A DNA stretch of 64,000 nucleotides, taken from positions 1 to 64,000 of the forward strand of contig NW_027473591.1 in NCBI RefSeq assembly GCF_050947335.1, written 5' to 3'. The stretch's first letter is position 1; the number at the start of each line of letters is the position of its first letter. The notes below the pieces were generated by a model. It saw only the letters and a program-made list of their open reading frames with translations, was not told the origin of the DNA and did no database searches. Origin of the DNA: Megachile rotundata (taxonomy: Eukaryota; Arthropoda; Insecta; Hymenoptera; Megachilidae). Shown here piece by piece: positions 13,041-25,575 of the stretch. A program made the translations under genes and the position numbers.

Positions 13041-13657
13041 GTGTGATTGAGTGATTGTGTGATTTTGTGATTGAGTGATTGTGTGATGGTGTGATTGTGT
13101 GAATGTGTGATTGTGTGACCGTGATTGTGTGATTGATGATTGTGTGATTGTGTGATTGTGTGATTGTGTGATTGTGTGATTGCGTGATTGTGTGATTGTG
13201 TTATTGTGTGATTGTGTGATTTTGTGATTGAGTGATTGTGTGATTGTGTGATTGTGTGATTGTGTGAATGTGTGATTGTGTGACCGTGATTGCGTGATTG
13301 CGTGATTGTGTGATTGTGCGATTGTGTGATTGTGTGATTGTGTGATTGTGTGATTGTGTGATTGTGTGATTGTGTGATTGTGTGATTGTGTGATTGTGTG
13401 ATTGTGTGATTGTGTGATTGTGTGATTGTGTGATTTTGTGATTGAGTGATTGTGTGATTGTGTGATTGTGTGATTGTGTGATTGTGTGATTGTGTGATGG
13501 TGTGATTGTGTGATTGTGTGATTGTGTGATTGTGTGATTGTGTGGTTGTGTGATTGCGTGATTGTGTGATTGCGTGATTGTGTGATTGTGAGATTGTGTG
13601 ATTGTGTGATTGTGTGATTGTGTGATTGTGTGATTGTGTGATTGTGTGATTGTGGTT
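10572..13657 (+). repeat. Domain A HOR copy A4
   Basis: GTATGATCGCG marker at 11101, two C1 landmarks (11164 and 11328), one C2 (11555). Two C1 copies are found only here and in A1, as expected for duplicates. Further on are GTTATT, GTCTG and GCG modules and a GATCGTGCG variant near 12988. Confidence 0.8.
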
Positions 13658-13999
13658 GTGTGATTGTGATTGTGTGATTGCGATTGTGTGATTGCGATTG
13701 TGTGATTGTGACTGTGTGATTGTGTTTGTGTGATTGTGTGATTGTGTGGTTGTGTGATTGCGTGATTGTGTGATTGCGTGATTGTGTGATTGTGAGATTG
13801 TGTGATTGTGTGACTGTGTGATTGTGATTGTGTGATTGTGATTGTGTGATTGTGATTGTGTGATTGTGATTGTGTGATTGTGTGATTGTGATTGTGTGAT
13901 TGTGATTGTGTGATTGTGATTGTGTGATTGTGATTGTGTGATTGTGATTGTGTGATTGTGATTGTGTGATTGTGATTGTGTGATTGTGATTGTGTGATT
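13658..13999 (+). repeat. Interrupted 14-mer block of copy A5
   Basis: 14-mers at 13658-13725 and 13817-13999 are separated by 8-mers with GTGTTTGTG and GAGATT. The usual GCGATTCTG marker is absent, though two GCGATT units remain. The repeat of the GTGGTTG...GAGATT approach sequence suggests a local rearrangement inside the block. Confidence 0.78.
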
Positions 14000-16032
14000 G
14001 TGTGATTGTGTGATTGAGTGATTGTGTGATTGTGATTGTGTGATTGTGACTGTGTGATTGTGTGAGTGTGTGATTGTGTGATTGTGTGATTGTGTGATTG
14101 TGTGATTGTGTGGTTGTGTGATTGTGTGATTGAGTGATTGTGTGCTTGTGTGATTGTATGATCGCGTGATTGTGTGATTGTGTGGTTGTGTGACCGTGAT
14201 TGTGTGACCGTGATTGTGTGATCGTGGTTGTGTGATCGTGATTGTGTGATCGTGATTGTGTGATCGTGATTGTGTGATTGCGTGATTGTGATTGTGTGAT
14301 TGTGTGACTGTGTGATTGTGTGATTGTGTGATTGTGTGATTGTGTGATTTTGTGATTGAGTGATTGTGTGATTGTGTGATTGTGTGAATGTGTGATTGTG
14401 TGATTGATGATTGCGTGATTGTGATTGTGTGATTGTGTGACTGTGATTGTGTGACCGTGATTGTGTGACCGTAATTGTGTGATCGTGATTGTGTGATCGT
14501 GATTGTGTGATCGTGATTGTGTGATTGTGTGATTGTGTGATTGTGTGATTGTGTGATTGTGTGATTGTGTGATTGTGTGATTTTGTGATTGAGTGATTGT
14601 GTGATTGTGTGATTGTGTGAATGTGTGATTGTGTGACCGTGATTGTGTGATTGATGATTGTGTGATTGTGTGATTGTGTGATTGTGTGATTGTGTGATTG
14701 TGTGATTGTGAGATTGTGTGAATTGTGTGATTGTGTGATTGTGTGATTGTGATTGTGTGATTGTGTGATTGTGTGATTGTGTGATTGCGTGATTGCGTGA
14801 TTGCGTGATTGCGTGATTGTGTGATTGTGTGATTGTGTGATTGTGTGATTGTGTGATTGTGCGATTGTGCGATTGTGTGATTTTGTGATTGAGTGATTGT
14901 GTGATTGTGTGATTGTGTGAATGTGTGATTGTGTGATTGATGATTGCGTGATTGTGATTGTGTGATTGTGCGATTGTGCGATTGTGTGATTGTGTGATTG
15001 TGTGATTGTGTGATTGTGTGACTTTGTGATTGTGTGATTGTGTGATTGTGTGATTGTGTGATTGTGTGATTGTGTGATGGTGTGATTGTGTTATTGTGTG
15101 ATTGTGTGATTGTGTGATTGTGTGATTGTCTGATTGTGTGATTGTGTGATTGTGTGATTGTGTGATTGTGTGATTGTGTGATTGTGTGATTGTGTGATTG
15201 TGTGATTGTGTGATTGTGTGATTGTGGGATTGTGTGATTGTGTGATTGTCTGATTGTGTGATTGTGTGATTGCGTGATTGCGTGATTGCGTGATTGTGTG
15301 ATTGTGCGATTGTGCGATTGTGTGATTGTGTGATTGTGTGATTGTGTGATTGTGTGATTGTGTGATTGTGTGATTGTGTGATTGTGTGATTGTGTGATTG
15401 TGTGATTGTGTGATTGTGTGATTGTGTGATTGTGTGATTGTGTGATTGTGTGATTGAGTGATTGTGTGATTGTGTGATTGTGTGAATGTGTGATTGTGTG
15501 ACCGTGATTGTGTGATTGATGATTGTGTGATTGTGTGATTGTGTGATTGTGTGATTGTGTGATTGTGTGATTGTGTGATTGTGTGATTGTGTGATTTTGT
15601 GATTGAGTGATTGTGTGATTGTGTGATTGTGTGAATGTGTGATTGTGTGACCGTGATTGCGTGATTGCGTGATTGTGTGATTGTGCGATTGTGTGATTGT
15701 GTGATTGTGTGATTGTGTGATTGTGTGATTGTGTGATTGTGCGATTGTGCGATTGTGTGATTGTGTGATTGTGTGATTGTGTGATTGTGTGACTTTGTGA
15801 TTGTGTGATTGTGTGATTGTGTGATTGTGTGATTGTGACTGTGTGATTGTGTGAGTGTGTGATTGTGTGATTGTGTGATTTTGTGATTGTGTGATTGTGT
15901 GATTGTGTGATTGTGTGATTGTGTGGTTGTGTGATTGCGTGATTGTGTGATTGCGTGATTGTGTGATTGTGAGATTGTGTGATTGTGTGATTGTGTGATT
16001 GTGTGATTGTGTGATTGTGTGATTGTGTGGTT
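13658..16032 (+). repeat. Domain A HOR copy A5
   Basis: GTATGATCGCG marker at 14157, C1 at 14220 with the older TCG form after it, and C2 at 14467. The body has GAGATTGTGTGAATT, GCG runs, GATTGATGATTGCG, GATGGTGTG and GTGGGATT variants. Length is about 2.4 kb, a little short. Confidence 0.78.
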
Positions 16033-16236
16033 GTGTGATTGTGATTGTGTGATTGCGATTCTGTGATTGTGATTGTGTGATTGTGATTGTGTGATTGTGA
16101 TTGTGTGATTGCGATTGTGTGATTGCGATTGTGTGATTGTGACTGTGTGATTGTGATTGTGTGATTGTGATTGTGTGATTGTGATTGTGTGATTGTGATT
16201 GTGTGATTGTGATTGTGTGATTGTGATTGTGTGATT
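16033..16236 (+). repeat. 14-mer block of copy A6
   Basis: About 14 units, GCGATTCTG at 16055, two GCGATT units and one GTGACTG unit. Confidence 0.9.
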
Positions 16237-18731
16237 GTGTGATTGTGTGATTGAGTGATTGTGTGATTGTGATTGTGTGATTGTGTGAGTGTGTGATTGT
16301 GTGATTGTGTGATTGTGTGATTGTGTGATTGTGTAGTTGTGTGATTGTGTGATTGAGTGATTGTGTGCTTGTGTGATTGTATGATCGCGTGATTGTGTGA
16401 TTGTGTGGATGTGTGACCGTGATTGTGTGACCGTGATTGTGTGATCGTGGTTGTGTGATAGTGATTGTGTGATCGTGATTGTGTGATCGTGATTGTGTGA
16501 TTGCGTGATTGTGATTGTGTGATTGTGTGACTGTGTGATTGTGTGATTGTGTGATTGTGTGATTTTGTGATTGAGTGATTGTGTGATTGTGTGATTGTGT
16601 GAATGTGTGATTGTGTGATTGATGATTGCGTGATTGTGATTGTGTGATTGTGTGACTGTGATTGTGTGACCGTGATTGTGTGACCGTAATTGTGTGATCG
16701 TGATTGTGTGATCGTGATTGTGTGATCGTGATTGTGTGATCGTGATTGTGTGATTGTGTGATTGTGTGATTGTGTGATTGTGTGATTGTGTGATTGTGTG
16801 ATTTTGTGATTGAGTGATTGTGTGATTGTGTGATTGTGTGAATGTGTGATTGTGTGACCGTGATTGTGTGATTGATGATTGTGTGATTGTGTGATTGTGT
16901 GATTGTGTGATTGTGTGATTGTGTGATTGTGTGATTGTGAGATTGTGTGAATTGTGTGATTGTGTGATTGTGTGATTGTGTGATTGCGATAGTGTGATTG
17001 TGTGATTGTGTGATTGTGTGATTGTGTGATTGTGTTATTGTGTGATTGTGTGATTGTGTGATTGTGTGATTGTCTGATTGTGTGGTTGTGTGATTGTGTG
17101 ATTGCGTGATTGCGTGATTGCGTGATTGCGTGATTGTGTGATTGTGTGATTGTGTGATTGTGTGATTGTGTGATTGTGCGATTGTGTGATTGTGTGATTG
17201 TGTGACTTTGTGATTGTGTGATTGTGTGATTGTGTGATTGTGTGATTGTGTGATTGTGTGATTTTGTGATTGAGTGATTGTGTGATTGTGTGATTGTGTG
17301 AATGTGTGATTGTGTGACCGTGATTGCGTGATTGCGTGATTGTGTGATTGTGCGATTGTGTGATTGTGTGATTGTGTGATTGTGTGATTGTGTGATTGTG
17401 TGATTGCGTGATTGCGTGATTGCGTGATTGCGTGATTGTGTGATTGTGTGATTGTGTGATTGTGTGATTGTGTGATTGTGCGATTGTGCGATTGTGTGAT
17501 TTTGTGATTGAGTGATTGTGTGATTGTGTGATTGTGTGAATGTGTGATTGTGTGATTGATGATTGCGTGATTGTGATTGTGTGATTGTGCGATTGTGCGA
17601 TTGTGTGATTGTGTGATTGTGTGATTGTGTGATTGTGTGACTTTGTGATTGTGTGATTGTGTGATTGTGTGATTGTGTGATTGTGTGATTGTGTGATGGT
17701 GTGATTGTGTTATTGTGTGATTGTGTGATTGTGTGATTGTGTGATTGTCTGATTGTGTGATTGTGTGATTGTGTGATTGCGTGATTGCGTGATTGCGTGA
17801 TTGCGTGATTGTGTGATTGTGTGATTGTGTGATTGTGTGATTGTGCGATTGTGCGATTGTGCGATTGTGTGATTGTGTGATTGTGTGATTGTGTGATTGT
17901 GTGATTGTGTGATTGTGGGATTGTGTGATTGTGTGATTGTGTGATTGTGTGATTGTGGGATTGTGTGATTGTGTGATTGTCTGATTGTGTGATTGTGTGA
18001 TTGCGTGATTGCGTGATTGCGTGATTGTGTGATTGTGCGATTGTGCGATTGTGTGATTGTGTGATTGTGTGATTGTGTGATTGTGTGATTGTGTGATTGT
18101 GTGATTGTGTGATTGTGTGATTGTGTGATTGTGTGATTGAGTGATTGTGTGATTGTGTGATTGTGTGAATGTGTGATTGTGTGACCGTGATTGTGTGATT
18201 GATGATTGTGTGATTGTGTGATTGTGTGATTGTGTGATTGTGTGATTGTGTGATTGTGTGATTGTGTGATTGTGTGATTGTGTGATTGTGTGATTGTGTG
18301 ATTTTGTGATTGAGTGATTGTGTGATTGTGTGATTGTGTGAATGTGTGATTGTGTGACCGTGATTGCGTGATTGCGTGATTGTGTGATTGTGCGATTGTG
18401 TGATTGTGTGATTGTGTGATTGTGTGATTGTGTGATTGTGTGATTGTGCGATTGTGCGATTGTGTGATTGTGTGATTGTGTGATTGTGTGATTGTGTGAC
18501 TTTGTGATTGTGTGATTGTGTGATTGTGTGATTGTGTGATTGTGACTGTGTGATTGTGTGAGTGTGTGATTGTGTGATTGTGTGATTGTGTGATTGTGTG
18601 ATTGTGTGATTGTGTGATTGTGTGATTGTGTGATTGTGTGGTTGTGTGATTGCGTGATTGTGTGATTGCGTGATTGTGTGATTGTGAGATTGTGTGATTG
18701 TGTGATTGTGTGATTGTGTGATTGTGTGGTT
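16033..18731 (+). repeat. Domain A HOR copy A6
   Basis: Marker TATGATCGCG at 16380, C1 at 16443 with the GATAGTGATT subfamily variant, C2 at 16682. Length is 2.70 kb, close to the typical unit. A GCGATAGTG unit near 16986 and GTGTAGTTG near 16334 look private. Confidence 0.8.
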
Positions 18732-18948
18732 GTGTGATTGTGATTGTGTGATTGCGATTCTGTGATTGTGATTGTGTGATTGTGATTGTGTGATTGTGAT
18801 TGTGTGATTGTGATTGTGTGATTGCGATTGTGTGATTGCGATTGTGTGATTGTGACTGTGTAATTGTGATTGTGTGATTGTGATTGTGTGATTGTGATTG
18901 TGTGATTGTGATTGTGTGATTGTGATTGTGTGATTGTGATTGTGTGAT
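18732..18948 (+). repeat. 14-mer block of copy A7
   Basis: About 15 units with GCGATTCTG at 18754 and a GTGACTGTGTAATT unit, as in block 8010-8228. Confidence 0.9.
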
Positions 18949-21605
18949 TGTGTGATTGTGTGATTGAGTGATTGTGTGATTGTGATTGTGTGATTGTGAC
19001 TGTGTGATTGTGTGAGTGTGTGATTGTGTGATTGTGTGATTGTGTGATTGTGTGATTGTGTGATTGTGTGGTTGTGTGATTGTGTGATTGAGTGATTGTG
19101 TGCTTGTGTGATTGTATGATCGCGTGATTGTGTGATTGTGTGGTTGTCTGACCGTGATTGTGTGACCGTGATTGTGTGATCGTGGTTGTGTGATAGTGAT
19201 TGTGTGATCGTGATTGTGTGATCGTGATTGTGTGATTGCGTGATTGTGATTGTGTGATTGTGTGACTGTGTGATTGTGTGATTGTGTGATTGTGTGATTT
19301 TGTGATTGAGTGATTGTGTGATTGTGTGATTGTGTGAATGTGTGATTGTGTGATTGATGATTGCGTGATTGTGATTGTGTGATTGTGTGACTGTGATTGT
19401 GTGACCGTGATTGTGTGACCGTAATTGTGTGATCGTGATTGTGTGATCGTGATTGTGTGATCGTGATTGTGTGATTGTGTGATTGTGTGATTGTGTGATT
19501 GTGTGATTGTGTGATTGTGTGATTTTGTGATTGAGTGATTGTGTGATTGTGTGATTGTGTGAATGTGTGATTGTGTGACCGTGATTGTGTGATTGATGAT
19601 TGTGTGATTGTGTGATTGTGTGATTGTGTGATTGTGTGATCGTGTGATTGTGTGATTGTGAGATTGTGTGAATTGTGTGATTGTGTGATTGTGTGATTGT
19701 GATTGTGTGATTGTGTGATTGTGTGATTGTGTGATTGTGTGATTGTGTTATTGTGTGATTGTGTGATTGTGTGATTGTGTGATTGTCTGATTGTGTGGTT
19801 GTGTGATTGTGTGATTGCGTGATTGCGTGATTGCGTGATTGTGTGATTGTGTGATTGTGTGATTGTGTGATTGTGTGATTGTGCGATTGTGTGATTGTGT
19901 GATTGTGTGACTTTGTGATTGTGTGATTGTGTGATTGTGTGATTGTGTGATTGTGTGATTGTGTGATTTTGTGATTGAGTGATTGTGTGATTGTGTGATT
20001 GTGTGAATGTGTGATTGTGTGACCGTGATTGCGTGATTGCGTGATTGTGTGATTGTGCGATTGTGTTATTGTGTGATTGTGTGATTGTGTGATTGTGTGA
20101 TTGTCTGATTGTGTGGTTGTGTGATTGTGTGATTGCGTGATTGCGTGATTGCGTGATTGCGTGATTGTGTGATTGTGTGATTGTGTGATTGTGTGATTGT
20201 GTGATTGTGCGATTGTGTGATTGTGTGATTGTGTGACTTTGTGATTGTGTGATTGTGTGATTGTGTGATTGTGTGATTGTGTGATTGTGTGATTGTGTGA
20301 TTGTGTGATTGTGTGATTGTGTGATTGTGTGATTGTGTGATTGTGTGATTGTGTGATTGTCTGATTGTGTGATTGTGTGATTGCGTGATTGCGTGATTGC
20401 GTGATTGTGTGATTGTGCGATTGTGCGATTGTGTGATTGTGCGATTGTGTGATTGTGTGATTGTGTGATTGTGTGATTGTGTGATTGTGTGATTGTCTGA
20501 TTGTGTGATTGTGTGATTGCGTGATTGCGTGATTGCGTGATTGTGTGATTGTGCGATTGTGCGATTGTGTGATTGTGCGATTGTGTGATTGTGTGATTGT
20601 GTGATTGTGTGATTGTGCGATTGTGTGATTGTGTGATTGTGTGATTGTGCGATTGTGCGATTGTGTGATTGTGTGATTGTGTGATTGTGATTGTGTGATT
20701 GTGTGATTGTATGATTGTGTGATTGTGTGATTGTGTTATTGTGTGATTGTGTGATTGTGTGATTGTGTGATTGTCTGATTGTGTGATTGTGTGATTGTGT
20801 GATTGCGTGATTGCGTGATTGCGTGATTGCGTGATTGTGTGATTGTGTGATTGTGTGATTGTGTGATTGTGTGATTGTGTGATTGTCTGATTGTGTGATT
20901 GTGTGATTGTGTGATTGCGTGATTGCGTGATTGCGTGATTGCGTGATTGTGTGATTGTGTGATTGTGTGATTGTGTGATTGTGCGATTGTGCGATTGTGC
21001 GATTGTGTGATTTTGTGATTGAGTGATTGTGTGATTGTGTGATTGTGTGAATGTGTGATTGTGTGATTGATGATTGCGTGATTGTGATTGTGTGATTGTG
21101 CGATTGTGCGATTGTGTGATTGTGTGATTGTGTGATTGTGTGATTGTGTGACTTTGTGATTGTGTGATTGTGTGATTGTGTGATTGTGTGATTGTGTGAT
21201 TGTGTGATGGTGTGATTGTGTTATTGTGTGATTGTGTGACCGTGATTGCGTGATTGCGTGATTGTGTGATTGTGCGATTGTGTGATTGTGTGATTGTGTG
21301 ATTGTGTGATTGTGTGATTGTGTGATTGTGCGATTGTGCGATTGTGTGATTGTGTGATTGTGTGATTGTGTGATTGTGTGACTTTGTGATTGTGTGATTG
21401 TGTGATTGTGTGATTGTGTGATTGTGACTGTGTGATTGTGTGAGTGTGTGATTGTGTGATTGTGTGATTGTGTGATTGTGTGATTGTGTGATTGTGTGAT
21501 TGTGTGATTGTGTGGTTGTGTGATTGCGTGATTGTGTGATTGCGTGATTGTGTGATTGTGAGATTGTGTGATTGTGTGATTGTGTGATTGTGTGATTGTG
21601 TGGTT
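18732..21605 (+). repeat. Domain A HOR copy A7
   Basis: Marker at 19115, C1 at 19178 preceded by a private GTCTGACCG, C2 at 19417, and a private GATCGTGTG unit near 19639. Both private variants reappear in copy A10, 6600 and 6608 bp away. From 20.0 to 21.2 kb the GTCTG plus GCG module is repeated several times. Confidence 0.8.
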
Positions 21606-21838
21606 GTGTGATTGTGATTGTGTGATTGCGATTCTGTGATTGTGATTGTGTGATTGTGATTGTGTGATTGTGATTGTGTGATTGTGATTGTGTGATTGTG
21701 ATTGTGTGATTGCGATTGTGTGATTGCGATTGTGTGATTGTGACTGTGTGATTGTGATTGTGTGATTGTGATTGTGTGATTGTGATTGTGTGATTGTGAT
21801 TGTGTGATTGTGATTGTGTGATTGTGATTGTGTGATTG
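21606..21838 (+). repeat. 14-mer block of copy A8
   Basis: About 16 units with GCGATTCTG at 21628, two GCGATT units and one GTGACTG unit. Confidence 0.9.
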
Positions 21839-24404
21839 TGTGATTGTGTGATTGAGTGATTGTGTGATTGTGATTGTGTGATTGTGACTGTGTGATTGTG
21901 TGAGTGTGTGATTGTGTGATTGTGTGATTGTGTGATTGTGTGATTGTGTGATTGTGTGGTTGTGTGATTGTGTGATTGAGTGATTGTGTGCTTGTGTGAT
22001 TGTATGATCGCGTGATTGTGTGATTGTGTGGTTGTGTGACCGTGATTGTGTGACCGTGATTGTGTGATCGTGGTTGTGTGATAGTGATTGTGTGATCGTG
22101 ATTGTGTGATCGTGATTGTGTGATTGCGTGATTGTGAATGTGTGATTGTGTGACTGTGTGATTGTGTGATTGTGTGATTGTGTGATTTTGTGATTGAGTG
22201 ATTGTGTGATTGTGTGATTGTGTGAATGTGTGATTGTGTGATTGATGATTGCGTGATTGTGATTGTGTGATTGTGTGACTGTGATTGTGTGACCGTGATT
22301 GTGTGACCGTAATTGTGTGATCGTGATTGTGTGATCGTGATTGTGTGATCGTGATTGTGTGATTGTGTGATTGTGTGATTGTGTGATTGTGTGACTGTGT
22401 GATTTTGTGATTGAGTGATTGTGTGATTGTGTGATTGTGTGAATGTGTGATTGTGTGACCGTGATTGTGTGATTGATGATTGTGTGATTGTGTGATTGTG
22501 TGATTGTGTGATTGTGTGATTGTGTGATTGTGTGATTGTGAGATTGTGTGAATTGTGTGATTGTGTGATTGTGTGATTGTGATTGTGTGATTGTGTGATT
22601 GTGTGATTGTGTGATTGTGTTATTGTGTGATTGTGTGATTGTGTGATTGTGTGATTGTCTGATTGTGTGGTTGTGTGATTGTGTGATTGCGTGATAGCGT
22701 GATTGCGTGATTGCGTGATTGTGTGATTGTGTGATTGTGTGATTGTGTGATTGTGTGATTGTGTGATTGTGCGATTGTGTGATTGTGTGATTGTGTGACT
22801 TTGTGATTGTGTGATTGTGTGATTGTGTGATTGTGTGATTGTGTGATTGTGTGATTTTGTGATTGAGTGATTGTGTGATTGTGTGATTGTGTGAATGTGT
22901 GATTGTGTGACCGTGATTGCGTGATTGCGTGATTGTGTGATTGTGCGATTGTGTGATTGTGTGATTGTGTGATTGTGTGATTGTGTGATAGCGTGATTGC
23001 GTGATTGCGTGATTGCGTGATTGTGTGATTGTGTGATTGTGTGATTGTGTGATTGTGTGATTGTGCGATTGTGCGATTGTGTGATTTTGTGATTGAGTGA
23101 TTGTGTGATTGTGTGATTGTGTGAATGTGTGATTGTGTGATTGATGATTGCGTGATTGTGATTGTGTGATTGTGCGATTGTGCGATTGTGTGATTGTGTG
23201 ATTGTGTGATTGTGTGATTGTGTGACTTTGTGATTGTGTGACTTTGTGATTGTGTGATTGTGTGATTGTGTGATTGTGTGATTGTGTGATTGTGTGATTG
23301 TGTGATGGTGTGATTGTGTTATTGTGTGATTGTGTGATTGTGTGATTGTGTGATTGTCTGATTGTGTGATTGTGTGATTGTGTGATTGCGTGATTGCGTG
23401 ATTGCGTGATTGCGTGATTGCGTGATTGCGTGATTGTGTGATTGTGTGATTGTGTGATTGTGTGATTGTGCGATTGTGCGATTGTGCGATTGTGTGATTG
23501 TGTGATTGTGTGATTGTGTGATTGTGTGATTGTGTGATTGTGGGATTGTGTGATTGTGTGATTGTGTGATTGTGTGATTGTGGGATTGTGTGATTGTGTG
23601 ATTGTCTGATTGTGTGATTGTGTGATTGCGTGATTGCGTGATTGCGTGATTGTGTGATTGTGCGATTGTGCGATTGTGTGATTGTGTGATTGTGTGATTG
23701 TGTGATTGTGTGATTGTGTGATTGTGTGATTGTGTGATTGTGTGATTGTGTGATTGTGTGATTGTGTGATTGTGTGATTGTGTGATTGTGTGATTGAGTG
23801 ATTGTGTGATTGTGTGATTGTGTGAATGTGTGATTGTGTGACCGTGATTGTGTGATTGATTATTGTGTGATTGTGTGATTGTGTGATTGTGTGATTGTGT
23901 GATTGTGTGATTGTGTGATTGTGTGATTGTGTGATTGTGTGATTGTGTGATTGTGTGATTTTGTGATTGAGTGATTGTGTGATTATGTGATTGTGTGAAT
24001 GTGTGATTGTGTGACCGTGATTGCGTGATTGCGTGATTGTGTGATTGTGCGATTGTGTGATTGTGTGATTGTGTGATTGTGTGATTGTGTGATTGTGTGA
24101 TTGTGCGATTGTGCGATTGTGTGATTGTGTGATTGTGTGATTGTGTGATTGTGTGACTTTGTGATTGTGTGATTGTGTGATTGTGTGATTGTGTGATTGT
24201 GTGATTGTGACTGTGTGATTGTGTGAGTGTGTGATTGTGTGATTGTGTGATTGTGTGATTGTGTGATTGTGTGATTGTGTGATTGTGTGATTGTGTGATT
24301 GTGTGATTGTGTGGTTGTGTGATTGCGTGATTGTGTGATTGCGTGATTGTGTGATTGTGAGATTGTGTGATTGTGTGATTGTGTGATTGTGTGATTGTGT
24401 GGTT
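21606..24404 (+). repeat. Domain A HOR copy A8
   Basis: Marker at 22003, C1 at 22066, C2 at 22305; length 2.80 kb. Private landmarks are GTGATAGCG (22691 and near 22986), GATTGATTATTG near 23857 and GATTATGTG near 23981. All recur in copies A11 and A13/A14. Confidence 0.82.
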
Positions 24405-24650
24405 GTGTGATTGTGATTGTGTGATTGCGATTCTGTGATTGTGATTGTGTGATTGTGATTGTGTGATTGTGATTGTGTGATTGTGATTGTGTGATTGTGA
24501 TTGTGTGATTGCGATTGTGTGATTGCGATTGTGTGATTGTGACTGTGTGATTGTGATTGTGTGATTGTGATTGTGTGATTGTGATTGTGTGATTGTGATT
24601 GTGTGATTGTGATTGTGTGATTGTGATTGTGTGATTGTGATTGTGTGATT
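24405..24650 (+). repeat. 14-mer block of copy A9
   Basis: About 17 units with GCGATTCTG at 24427, two GCGATT units and one GTGACTG unit. Confidence 0.9.
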
Positions 24651-25555
24651 GTGTGATTGTGTGATTGAGTGATTGTGTGATTGTGATTGTGTGATTGTGA
24701 CTGTGTGATTGTGTGAGTGTGTGATTGTGTGATTGTGTGATTGTGTGATTGTGTGATTGTGTGGTTGTGTGATTGTGTGATTGAGTGATTGTGTGCTTGT
24801 GTGATTGTATGATCGCGTGATTGTGTGATTGTGTGGTTGTGTGACCGTGATTGTGTGACCGTGATTGTGTGATCGTGGTTGTGTGATAGTGATTGTGTGA
24901 TCGTGATTGTGTGATCGTGATTGTGTGATTGCGTGATTGTGATTGTGTGATTGTGTGACTGTGTGATTGTGTGATTGTGTGATTGTGTGATTTTGTGATT
25001 GAGTGATTGTGTGATTGTGTGATTGTGTGAATGTGTGATTGTGTGATTGATGATTGCGTGATTGTGATTGTGTGATTGTGTGACTGTGATTGTGTGACCG
25101 TGATTGTGTGACCGTAATTGTGTGATCGTGATTGTGTGATCGTGATTGTGTGATCGTGATTGTGTGATTGTGTGATTGTGTGATTGTGTGATTGTGTGAT
25201 TGTGTGATTTTGTGATTGAGTGATTGTGTGATTGTGTGATTGTGTGAATGTGTGATTGTGTGACCGTGATTGTGTGATTGATGATTGTGTGATTGTGTGA
25301 TTGTGTGATTGTGTGATTGTGTGATTGTGTGATTGTGTGATTGTGAGATTGTGTGAATTGTGTGATTGTGTGATTGTGTGATTGTGATTGTGTGATTGTG
25401 TGATTGTGTGATTGTGTGATTGTGTGATTGTGTGATTGTGTTATTGTGTGATTGTGTGATTGTGTGATTGTGTGATTGTCTGATTGTGCGGTTGTGTGAT
25501 TGTGTGATTGCGTGATTGCGTGATTGCGTGATTGCGTGATTGTGTGATTGTGTGA
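24405..25555 (+). repeat. Domain A HOR copy A9, truncated
   Basis: Marker at 24808, C1 at 24871, C2 at 25110, GAGATTGTGTGAATT, GTTATT and a GTGCGGTTG variant (25489), then four GCG units. It ends at junction J2. The next marker is only 907 bp away instead of about 2.8 kb. Confidence 0.8.
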
Positions 25556-25575
25556 TTGTGTGATTGAGTGATTGT
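25535..25575 (+). other. Tandem-duplication junction J2
   Basis: Four GCG units, which elsewhere lead into GTGCGATT units, run here into GTGTGATTGAGTGATTG. That is sequence which normally follows a 14-mer block (as at 18961). From here the array repeats 18961 onward line for line. This is the expected seam of an unequal crossover of about 6.6 kb. Confidence 0.75.

Larger units (their letters stand above)
18960..25550 (+). repeat. Left copy of a 6.6-kb tandem duplication
   Basis: Aligns with 25560-31985 in the same landmark order. Offsets are 6600 from 18961 to about 19500, 6608 to 20065, 6439 at the TATGATTG unit (20710/27149), 6438 at the GTATGATCGCG marker (22003/28441), 6422 at GCGATTCTG (24427/30849) and 6430 at GTGCGGTTG (25489/31919). 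Confidence 0.8.
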